DNA of 64,000 bases from Mytilinidion resinicola (taxonomy: Eukaryota; Ascomycota; Dothideomycetes; Mytilinidiales; Mytilinidiaceae): assembly GCF_010093595.1 (NCBI RefSeq), contig NW_022985445.1, forward strand, positions 1,565,835 to 1,629,834. Direction: 5' to 3'. Shown piece by piece: positions 21,164 to 30,145 of this stretch. Position numbers and translations under genes: made by a program. The notes under the pieces were generated by a model. The model was not told the origin of the DNA, made no database searches, and worked only from the letters and a program-made list of their open reading frames with translations. Each line of letters opens with the position of its first letter. The stretch's first letter is position 1.

Positions 21164-23521
21164 ATGAACACCGCGGCCCGTTGCGACATCAAGCAACTCT
21201 ATGCCAACTACGCACGCCGTCCACTGCTCCGCATCCTCCTCCCGCCTGGAAGCCATGTTGGCCTCTCCAGTACCATGAGTCGAAATGTAGTACCCTCCGT
21301 CGGCGCTCTCTTACGGCGCACAGTCGCCGACTCGCACTTCCTCCTCCCGCGGCCGTCTCCTCTCAAGCTCTTTCAGACATCTTTGAACGCGCCCCAATAC
21401 CACACAGCAGGCGGTCTGTGTATACCTACGACCACGTCCCTACCTCGATATACCCCTTTCAGCTCTCCTCCTGCTGTCCGCCGTCTCCCAGCAGCGTCTG
21501 TTGCTTCACCAGGAAATATCTTTGCATCAGGACATGACCCAGTTACGACATCCGCTTCATTAGCATGGAGAAGGCATCTCCACCACCAATCCTTCAGAGC
21601 GAACACGTTTTTAGGCATAAGTGGTCGGAGATACAAGAGCTCTCTTAGTGGCAAGGCGACTCCCGCACCCGCTCCAAATGGATCAGCTCCCAAAGCGGAG
21701 CTATCGCCAGATACCGCCTCGAAAACACCAGCAAAGGAATCGCCAGAGTCTCCACCAGCAGCTTCTCATCCTGCTAGCAAGCCCCTGTTGGAGCGCATAC
21801 CCCAGTCGTTGCCCCACTTCCACAGGCCCACCAAAGACGAACTTCTCGCAGCAGCGACTGGTTTCTGGTCTCGATTGAAGGTGCACTTCAAATGGTTAAC
21901 TATTAGGAGTTCTCGACCTTTTAATACTGATGATATCAGCGCCTTTGTTTCCTGGATACTCCTCGGCCACATCATTTGGATTATTGTTGGAACTACTACC
22001 TTCTTCTCGCTAACCATCTTTTTGATAAACACTGTGTTTGCGCAAGGCAAGTACACCGTGGTGCCAGAAAACAATTTCGCTAACTCTCACCGAAGAATCC
22101 CTGGCCAAATGGATTGGAAACTACCTTACAAGTTCCTCCGGCGTCAAAGTCGTCTTTGAGTCTGCCGTCGTTCCTAAGTGGCGCGATGGGGTCATCTCAT
22201 TCAAGAGAGTTTTCGTCTCGAGAAGGCCTGGCCAAGGCCAATCCAATGTCACTAAAGGCTCTCAACTATCCGCAGCAGCCGAGGCCGCCGCAATCGCCCA
22301 GAAGGAGCGGGATATAGCAAATGGCGTAGTAGAGGAAGAAGACACTAATTACACGCAGTTCGATGTTTCCATCGATACTGTGAATGTGACCTTATCATTT
22401 GCAAAGTGGTTCAATGGCAAAGGACTACTGAAAGATGTTGAAGTGAGGGGTATTCGGGGAGTCGTGGATAGGACTTCAGTGCGTCCACCGGAGGAATACA
22501 TTGATCCTAGAACATACAAGCACGAACACCAGCCCGGAGATTTTGAGCTAGACTCATTCAAGATGGAGGACTTACTAGTTACCGTTTACCAGCCGAATAA
22601 TTTCCGGCCGTTCTCAGTTAGCATCTTCTCCTGCGACCTTCCACAGCTGCGGAAGCAGTGGCTCTTCTATGACTTCCTGTCTGCGAACATGATGTCTGGT
22701 TCTTTTGACAACTCTCTGTTCACTATACATCCGAGACAGACACACAACTACACCGGAGCTCAACTGACTGAGGGACGAGAAACCGAAAATGGCATCAGCT
22801 GGAAAAAACACAGCCGTATAAGGATCGATGCGCTCAGTATTGACCATCTAAATCGAGGATACGAGGGCCCATTTTCGTGGATTCACGAAGGCAATGTCGA
22901 CATCGTGGCCGATATAATGATTCCAAACGAGAACGACGACAGTATCGCCAAATTCATGTCTGATTTTTACGACCGCGTTGAGGCTACAGTGACCTCCAAC
23001 GGGAACCGAGCCGTTATCGATAATTCCGATGGCAAAGAAGTACAGCAGCCACTATCACCAACCGAAGCCGTAACTGGAGAGCCTGAGGACAATCGATTCA
23101 TCATCATGGATCTCCGGGTCCATCTCAACGATGTACGGGCCTCGGTCCCCATCCTCACCAGTGACATCACATACATCAACAACGCCCTCGTGCGGCCCAT
23201 AGTAGCGTACATCAACTCGAAAAAGACATTCATACCCGTGAACTGTCGGGTGGTCAAGCGCGCTAGCGAGTTCGACGGTAGCTGGACTATCTACGATAGC
23301 GGGCTTATGGATGATCTGTCTCGGGAGGTAATCATGGCATTTCCTGTCCCGCTTTTACCCAACTGCTCTTCTAACTCTATAATTAGATGTATGACGCCTT
23401 CGCCCGCGACGTCCTCGACGACAACAGCGCACGCAAACGTCGCTTCAAAAAGGTCGGGATATGGACGCTCCAACTCGCCGCTCAGGCACTGTTTATTGGT
23501 TTGGCGGGCAACATAGCGTAG
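21164..23521 (+). CDS. MDM31: Mitochondrial inner-membrane protein Mdm31/Mdm32 family
   Basis: Three exons, 21164-22046, 22096-23327 and 23387-23521, give 749 aa. The N-terminal region is rich in Arg/Ser/Ala with few acidic residues, as for mitochondrial import. A transmembrane segment lies at about 265-292 (SWILLGHIIWIIVGTTTFFS), followed by AKWIGNYLTSSSGVKVVFES and the long conserved family domain, and a C-terminal hydrophobic segment ends the protein (WTLQLAAQALFIGLAGNIA). Mdm31 and Mdm32 are needed for mitochondrial shape, mtDNA nucleoid stability and cardiolipin-related lipid homeostasis in yeast. Intron 1 begins GC rather than GT (donor GCAAGT at 22047, acceptor CGAAG ending 22095); only this join keeps frame (AQ-ESLAKW). 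An ATG at 21276 is an alternative start. Confidence 0.9.
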
Positions 23522-24009
23522 CGGTAAGTTAATGAACCTTGCGTGTAACATACCCAGGGCGTTTGGACTGGTTCATAAGCTCTGGTTTGGGTGTGGCGTT
23601 CTTGTGCATACGATAACGGGCAATGATTACAAGTCACACGCACTTCATGGAGTGTTGATGTCCGCTCAGCGTAATCTAATATTCTTGTAAGATATTTGTA
23701 TATACATATTCAAGAACGGTTCGATTCATCGAGAGTTTTTCCGAACGCGAATGCACGTGAGATGGAGTCGTGCTCGGTTTAATCCAAGGTTTATAATCCA
23801 TGGATTCTTTTCTATCTATGGATTTAGGGCCTAATATGTCGTTTCACATGGAAAGTCTTCGGCTGGTCTACCTTGTTAAAGATGTGGAAGTCAGTAGCTG
23901 GACACGCAAGCCACGTGCGACAATCTGGCTGAGCCATCGAGGGGCCCTTATTGCACGGAATAGTTGGCAAAGATTCACAGATCTTAGCTGCGGGAAGCCA
24001 TATTGGTAG
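23522..24009. other. Gene-free region downstream of MDM31
   Basis: AT-rich sequence with no recognisable gene. It contains the MDM31 3' UTR. Confidence 0.55.
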
Positions 24010-24554
24010 CGTCCTTACTTATCCTTTTATTTTCGCATCCATTAATCTTCACTAAATCAACTCCTCTCTTCTGCAAATCAATTCCCGTAAAAGCTGAGCA
24101 AGCTACCTGCCCTCACTATGCCTGAAACAGACGCCTCAATGTACGAAAGCTGAATCAGCTGGCATGTCACTTCCCTCTACAAGCCCTGAGCTAGGCCTCC
24201 TCCTCAAGCCCTAAAACTTCAAATCAGGCCGCGTTTAGTGCCTCTAAAAGGCCTAAAGCTTTGACTTAGGCCTAAAACAGATGCCTTAACAATACAAAGC
24301 ATGTTAAGGGCTTTCAGAGGAAGTAGGCGCGGCCTAAGTTAAAGTTATAGGGCTTGAGGACTAAGGCGGCTCAGGGCTTGCAGAGGGAAATGCCGTGCCA
24401 GCCAATTCAGCTTTATCCACTGAGGTGTTTGTTTTGGGCGAGGTGAGGGCAGATAGCTTGCGTGGCTTTTTTTTGGGAGCTGAGTTGCAGAAGAGCGGCG
24501 TTGCTTTAGTAAAGATTGAAGGATGCGAAAGTAATGTGGATGTATTTAAGAAAA
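24010..24554. repeat. Large imperfect inverted repeat (foldback), arms about 240 bp
   Basis: The two halves are reverse complements with centre near 24280. TTTCGCATCC (24031-24040) pairs exactly with GGATGCGAAA (24521-24530); CAAGCCCTGAG (24180-24190) pairs with CTCAGGGCTTG (24370-24380); CCTCTAAAAG (24241-24250) pairs with CTTTCAGAGG (24311-24320) with one mismatch. Small indels balance out, and many mismatches are transitions. The loop is about 45 bp. A 6-bp direct repeat TGGTAG stands at 24004-24009 and 24555-24560, possibly a target-site duplication. No transposase frame lies inside. It could be a foldback or MITE-like element or an inverted duplication decayed by RIP-like mutation. Confidence 0.75.
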
Positions 24555-24560
24555 TGGTAG

Positions 24561-25687
24561 AGGGACTGTGGTTATATATTAGAAAGCGTTGGGGCGTAGC
24601 GACATAAGACGGTGCGATGACACACGACGGCGCGATAATGATGCGATACGGTGCGAACTTATTGGCTGTCGCAGTTGGCGACATCCTTGTAGTGGGTAGT
24701 ACCTACCCTCGTGGGTCGACAGCTCCCTTGTAGTCGGCAATATTCCCGTCGGCGTTGTTGGCTATGAGTAGATATCGGAGAGGGCGTACGTTAAGGAAAG
24801 GCTTGTCGGGTGCGTGAATGCTTCATTTCTCATTACTTGATCCACGGTTCGAAGTCAAGGGCAGAACTCTTTCAGAGAGGCGCAGTTTCAGAGAGCAATT
24901 ATTCCATTTTTGCTGTACTACACATTACCTTGGAGCACCTTTGGGCGTACTATTTTCGATATAAAAGTGAAAGGGGAACCAATTGCCCGATTTGCAGGCT
25001 TGAGGTGTGCGGATGAAGAATAGAGCCTATATCGCGCTCTGCTCAAAAGGATAGAAGAGAAAGATTGTATGAAAGCTACCCAGAGCTGGAGTAATTTGAC
25101 GCTGTTTCGCTCTTACTACTTAGGACTATAGTATCCGAGGGAGCTGAGAATTTCGTGGTGTATGAAGGTATGGTGCCGAGGGAGACTGCTATGCTAATAG
25201 AAATTTGGTATAAGGCATAGCAAGATTAGTAGCGTGAGTTAGTAGCCTTGTCAGAGTACATTGAGCGTTCTAAGCCTCTAGCTAGTCACTTGATTGGAAA
25301 AGTGTGGCGTACCATTGGTTATTCTGCCAACATAGTCATGCTTGGAGCCCTCGGCTGGGCATTTAGAATCAGTCTAACTTTGTTCGAACCACGTGTTGTT
25401 TATGGGGGCGGGCGGAGAAGCCGTGCCGATATGGCGTATTCAGTTCTGATGTTTTATCAAGGTTAGTAGCATTGGAACTCGTATCTGCAGATGATCTTCG
25501 AGAAGCTATTATAGACACAGTTAGCAAACTTGATCATTACTCTGGAAGAGTGAATACGCATACATCACTCGGTTCCGTCAAGTCCTGTTTCGGTGCTAGA
25601 AAATGATACCATTTCAAGCCACCCGCTCGAGCTAGCCGCCTGAATTTGCAGCCGTATATGCGGTTGAGTATGTAAGAGATCCTTCGC
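24561..25687. other. Degenerate AT-rich stretch, no gene recognised
   Basis: Between the foldback and SPP2 the sequence has dense stops and short frames without recognisable motifs. It may be relic repeat DNA, but I could not identify any transposon protein. Confidence 0.45.
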
Positions 25688-27022
25688 TCAATAGACTTCC
25701 TGCTTTCGCCGCCTTCCAGAATCGCTGTGTCTTTCGCGGTCTCGATCGTCACGCTTGGATGATCCACGGTCGTAGCGGTCTTCTCGATGACGATCGTCTT
25801 TGTAGCGGTCTTCCTTGTAGCGATCCTCTTTATGACGACGTTTACTGCTGTCGCTATCACGCTCATCATAGTCTCGTCGTTTCCTCTTGCGGTCTGTGGA
25901 AGTGCTTCTATCCCTCCGAGACGAACGATGCTTGCTGTCGTAGTCTCGGTCTCTGCGCTTCTCCCTATCCCGATCCCGGTCCCTCTCCCGATCATCCCTT
26001 CGCCTATGGCTTCCGCTTCGTTCATCCTCATCCTCGTATTTGTGTCGTCGGGAAGACTTCTCTGTTCGGTATTCGAGTTCTCGGGCCGGAGATCGTTTTT
26101 TCCGCTCTGGGATTGGCTCAAGCTCCACCAGCTTCTGCTGTTCTTGTCGCTTCTTCAGCTCCTCCTCCGTCAATGTCTCGCCTGTCACCTTGTCGCGTAA
26201 TAGCACCGGATTGTACGGCTGATCCACCTTCCGCTTCCCTTTTGCTCCTTTGCCCCACTCGCCCAGCTCAATTCCCGCGGCAGCCTCCTCTTTCGCACCT
26301 ATTCCTAGGAGAGCTGAACGGCGGGCCGGGCGTTTCTCTGGCTTGGTTTTCTGCTGGGCTGAGTCGTCGCTTTTCCAGCCAAAGCCACGAAGGTAAGCAG
26401 CGCCGAAGTCCTCGATAGCCACCTTAGCATAGTCTTCGAGCGACGGAGCTGGCGGAGCATTCGAAAAGTCGTTTTTGAATGCTGTCTCTTCGTCCATAGA
26501 GATAACCAAGTTCGATTCCGGGCGCTGACCGAGCAGAGCTTGCAAGGCTAGTTGGTCTTCCGTTGGCTTCTCGGGCTCTGGGGCATCCGACACCGGTTCT
26601 GCCTTTATAAACTCCGTAGTCTGCTCCGAAGCAACATCCCCTTGTTCCGCCTTCACCACGGTCAACCCAAACGCGATCTTAGATGCGCCGATGTCTTGAT
26701 CGGTAACATCAGCACTGTATCCCTGTCCAGCCCCGTCGGGTAGACGACCGCGCTGCTTCTTGCGGGATTCGGCACGCCAGTCTCGATTTGCTTGTGGTGC
26801 GATGACTACTGGCCCGGTTGTGACTATTGGTGCTGAGGTATCGATTGCACCTCCAGCGGCTGCGTCGAAAGCTGATACTGCTTGTGCCGTGGGTGCAGCT
26901 ATTACCTCGTCTTCAAAGCCTTGTAGAGCTACGGCAGGTCTCTTGAGGGTTGTTGGGGCGGCCGTCTGCTTCTTTGCGCCTAACGAGAGCGAGAACTTCA
27001 TAGCCGGTTTTTTGTCGGCCAT
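25688..27022 (-). CDS. SPP2: Spp2/GPKOW-like G-patch pre-mRNA splicing factor
   Basis: A single exon of 444 aa. The N-terminus MADKKPAMKFSLSLGAKK is the usual opening of fungal Spp2 (a basic KFSLSL motif). The G-patch-like core is at about 197-217 (DYAKVAIEDFGAAYLRGFGW), the shortened form typical of Spp2/MOS2/GPKOW. A conserved segment KRKVDQPYNPVLLRDK follows. The C-terminal 125 residues are a charged RD/RS-like tail with tandem KEDRYKEDRYKDDRHREDRY units. In yeast Spp2 binds and stimulates the DEAH helicase Prp2 for catalytic activation of the spliceosome, through its G-patch. The assignment rests on the G-patch sequence and architecture. Confidence 0.88.
   Translation of the reverse strand: MADKKPAMKFSLSLGAKKQTAAPTTLKRPAVALQGFEDEVIAAPTAQAVSAFDAAAGGAIDTSAPIVTTGPVVIAPQANRDWRAESRKKQRGRLPDGAGQGYSADVTDQDIGASKIAFGLTVVKAEQGDVASEQTTEFIKAEPVSDAPEPEKPTEDQLALQALLGQRPESNLVISMDEETAFKNDFSNAPPAPSLEDYAKVAIEDFGAAYLRGFGWKSDDSAQQKTKPEKRPARRSALLGIGAKEEAAAGIELGEWGKGAKGKRKVDQPYNPVLLRDKVTGETLTEEELKKRQEQQKLVELEPIPERKKRSPARELEYRTEKSSRRHKYEDEDERSGSHRRRDDRERDRDRDREKRRDRDYDSKHRSSRRDRSTSTDRKRKRRDYDERDSDSSKRRHKEDRYKEDRYKDDRHREDRYDRGSSKRDDRDRERHSDSGRRRKQEVY
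25700..26060 (-). repeat. Charged low-complexity repeat in the SPP2 C-terminus
   Basis: Arg/Asp/Ser/Lys-rich coding repeats, including three near-tandem copies of a KEDRY-type unit. This is a coding repeat, not an independent element. Confidence 0.7.
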
Positions 27023-27656
27023 GCTGGAGGTTTAGCCCCGTGAGAGAAAGTATGAGGCGGTGGTGTTGGAGGTGAGAGGGGTCCTGGGTTTGGGTGTGGA
27101 GTGTGGTTAAGTGAGGATGGAGGTTGCCTCTGCGGTCACCAGAAATTTGGAAAGGGCTTGGCGTACGTTCCTCATCACGTGATCTAGGACCAAGTTTCAA
27201 CTTCTCGTCTTTCAAACACAAGACCGCTAGAAAGACATGCTTGGATACGGAAGAGTTTTCCGTTTTGCAAGAGTGTCCGTTTGTACTCTGAAGCTGGTTA
27301 CATTGAAATCTCGTATACAATGATAGACATGGATCCTTGAGCCGGTAACAGCGACGGTGACAGCAAGCTTAATGGTAGCCTTTCAATAGAACTCGGCCTC
27401 CACGTGAACCAGACAATTCGTTACCTGATCTCCAATCTCATGAGCCTAACCCGTCGTCCATGCGCTTTTTCGAGAAGAAATCGTGAAGTGTTGATGTGGG
27501 GACCCCCTCCAACCAGTCAGGCCGCCCCCTGACAATAGACACTCGGCTGGTCTCCCCACTTGCGGCTTTTCTTCCACACAAAACAGCGTTGGCTGACCCC
27601 GCTTCTCACAACCTAGGATATGTATGGAATATTTCATAACGCCATCAAAAACACAT
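27023..27656. other. Intergenic region upstream of SPP2, nothing recognised
   Basis: About 630 bp containing the SPP2 promoter and tRNA 5' flank. A CACGTGA-type sequence occurs near 27175 (TCATCACGTGATC), but no function is claimed. Confidence 0.5.
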
Positions 27657-27750
27657 GGTTGTGTAGTGTAGTGGTTATCACTCTGGATTCTGATAAAAGC
27701 CTTCGGGCTCCAATCTTCCAGCGACCCCGGTTCGACTCCGGGCACGACCT
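27657..27750 (+). tRNA. tRNA-Gln(CTG) with 22-nt intron
   Basis: The acceptor stem GGTTGTG (27657-27663) pairs with CACGACC (27743-27749), with T at 27750 as discriminator. The D-arm is GTGTAGTGGTTATCAC-like and the T-arm is CCCCGGTTCGACTCCGGG. The anticodon stem CTGGA/TCCAG encloses a loop with anticodon CTG at 27690-27692. The canonical nuclear intron sits one base 3' of the anticodon, 27694-27715. The overall sequence resembles eukaryotic tRNA-Gln. Confidence 0.9.
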
Positions 27751-28319
27751 CAGTTTTTGCATCTCTTTTGCTCAGGACTACACATTTTTAGGGTGACAAG
27801 AAGCAACAGTAGTGGCGGTGGCGGTAAATTCAAGAGGACTTTTAGGGAGCTCTTTGGTTTTTGCCCTACGCGGGCGCTGTAAGTGGAAGTGATGGTTATG
27901 GTGTAGCGTGCATTGAAGCTTGCATGTGGAGCTTTCACAGAGTGTCTCGTGAATCGCTACCTCACAGCTTGCTTTTCTCAGTATACGCGAGGCGACTATG
28001 CCTTTCGGTGATTAAAGATGTCATATCCGTAACCATCGTTTGATGATCAAGCGAATGCATGAGCAGTGGAAAATACCTTTTGCTCTCACTCATTATCAAG
28101 AACATACAGCATGCAGCGAAGTAGGTTCTAATGATGATAGATATATATACGGCGTCCCGTAGTTATAGAAAAGGAGTGATAGAATTACAGGAAACCCAAG
28201 CCGACCCATCGCAGAAATGCAGCAAACTATCATGGTATTACACGTTCCATTACACTTTCAGGTGTCGAACACTCCCATTTACGCTCCACCCAATGCAAAG
28301 CAAATTACTCTGCGAAAAT
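27751..28319. other. Gene-free region between tRNA and the secreted-protein gene
   Basis: About 570 bp. A T-rich stretch just after the tRNA (TCAGTTTTTGC) could terminate RNA polymerase III. Otherwise it is probably the 3' UTR of the secreted-protein gene. Confidence 0.5.
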
Positions 28320-28811
28320 CTAGCAGTTGTAGGTCATAGTAATGCCGGCATCCTTGGTGTCGGCAAAAGCAACGGAGCCAGCATCAGTCTCGCTGCCGAT
28401 GGACATGGTGTAAGACATGGTCGGGGCGCAAGTGAAGCTGTTGATCACAAACTTGGTAGCGGCCACGGGGCTGCTGGCGAAGTTGACGGTACCGACTTGC
28501 TCCTTGGAGGCGCCGGTGCCAGACCAGAAATAGACTTGACTGTTGCCAGAACTGGTGATAGGGTAGCCAGCTGGGAAGTTGACCTCAAGCTGGCAGCCGT
28601 AAGAGCCTGCGGGGATGTTGTCGAAGGTGATGGCGTCGTCTCGCTTGTTGGCTGCGCCAGCGTCTTGGCTGATACTGTAGTTGATCGGGAAGCCGATGGA
28701 CTGGGGGTAGGCAACGCTGCAGGCGCGAGCGTTGAGGTCTGCAGGAGTAGGGGCGGCAGAGGCCAGAAGAGCGGAGCCAAGGATAGCAGAGGCGATGGTG
28801 AGGTACTGCAT
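28320..28811 (-). CDS. Small secreted four-cysteine protein, But2 C-terminal-like
   Basis: 163 aa without introns. Residues 1-20 form a clear signal peptide (MQYLTIASAILGSALLASAA) with likely cleavage at Ala-Ala-Pro. The mature part has exactly four cysteines (31, 73, 128, 163), probably two disulfides. The motifs ACSVAYPQSIGFPINYSISQ, GSYGCQLEVNFPAGYPI and FTCAP, with a C-terminal TYNC, resemble fungal secreted proteins annotated with the But2 C-terminal domain (ubiquitin-3-binding protein But2). That match is from memory of the pattern, so the family name is moderately sure while secretion is well supported. Function is unknown; extracellular or cell-wall localisation is inferred. It sits alone in a gene-poor stretch between the tRNA and IRE1. 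Confidence 0.85.
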   Translation of the reverse strand: MQYLTIASAILGSALLASAAPTPADLNARACSVAYPQSIGFPINYSISQDAGAANKRDDAITFDNIPAGSYGCQLEVNFPAGYPITSSGNSQVYFWSGTGASKEQVGTVNFASSPVAATKFVINSFTCAPTMSYTMSIGSETDAGSVAFADTKDAGITMTYNC

Positions 28812-28973
28812 TTTGATAGAAGTGTGTTTGCTTTTGTGATAGTAGGAAGAATTGGTAATGAAGTGTAGCGAGAGACTTTGAAGTAGATTGAGATACTGAA
28901 GACGTTGAGATGTTGTGATGCTTGATGTAGATGATGATACTAAACGACGAACTCAGAGTCGTCTTTATACTCG

Positions 28974-28979
28974 AGACAT
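28974..28979 (-). promoter_or_regulatory. Possible TATA box of the secreted-protein gene
   Basis: TATAAA reads on the minus strand about 165 bp upstream of the start codon, in a stretch otherwise without genes. A strong TATA box would suit an inducible secreted protein. This is a single-motif inference. Confidence 0.4.
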
Positions 28980-30145
28980 GAAAACTTAACTACAGATTCT
29001 AAAATTACCTTTGCCTCGTATCCTCTAGTATGAGACATAGCTGGATGGTAGGAAGCTGGCGGACCGAGTCGTCACCGCCGTGATTACTGCTACGGTGCCA
29101 ATGTGTGATGGTCAGTCACTTAGGACGAGGTCTCAGCATAGAGCGCGATTGGATGGTCTGAGGTTGCAGTCAGATGATTAGCCACAATTTCCGGCTCTGT
29201 GGATACGAAGAGAAGATCGTGGAGCGGGTTAGTGGTGGAGGCGCTCGGGAGAAGATGATGGGTGGTATTTGCACAGCCTCACGAGCTGCTCTTCGTCCCG
29301 GCTTACGGAGAGACACCACCTGAGGACCCTGCGCCACTCCATTGAACGAGAATTTCCCGTCTAGGCTGCTGAATGGAATGAGGACGCGAGGGCAACCTCG
29401 GAAAGTTCTCACTGTCAGCCCTAGTTACGTACGAAGTGGTAGTAGGACGCGGAACTCCGGTTTAAGTTGAACGGGCTCAGCTTTGCGGTATGATTTTGCC
29501 GAGCCTTGACATGCTATTTCTGGAGGCTCTGTTCAGCTTGAATGGAGAATGTCTCTAGGTATTGTAGTGGACGTGCTGGGGGTTTGGTCGATGATTAGGA
29601 CTGTGAATGAGAAGGTTGAGGAGCGCAACACGAGAGGTGGCTCGTAGAATTCTGGCAGCCCCGAAAACGACCGGGCGACCAAGTCCTAAGAATAGCATTC
29701 CACCACTACGTCACTAACAATTGGAGTAACAAGCGGTATTCTTTGTTCCGTATTTGTATTATTGATGATATATGGTTCGCCCCGGCGATCGACTTCCACG
29801 CTTATCTCGTGATCTCCCTGATGCTGCCTTCCGAGATCACGCCCCTTTGCCACAAGTGCTTACAGAGAGACAGACAGCGCGGAGAGTGGAGTAAGCTAGT
29901 CGGTAAGAAATATTGTACTAGCAGAGACCGTTTTCGACTGCTCGGGTAGTTGTTACGAAGTGCTCCGAATGAGCTCTGTCACGAGGGGGACCATCGTGAC
30001 AAGTAGGTTCGAGTATGAGAATTGATATTCCGAGCCTATGTCTAAGACAACCAAATACGAGAATAGATAATCCACGCCTGACACTATATCCAAGACGATA
30101 GATACGAAACGCAACAAGAATAATGCTCCTCCGTCGTACACGACA
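28980..30145. other. Gene-free region between the secreted-protein gene and IRE1
   Basis: Roughly 1.2 kb, with short frames only. No repeat or RNA gene was recognised. Confidence 0.5.

Noticed and set aside
22051..22095. Canonical GT donor for MDM31 intron 1
   Set aside because: Using GT at 22051 puts the next exon in the wrong frame and loses the conserved AKWIG segment; the GC donor is required.
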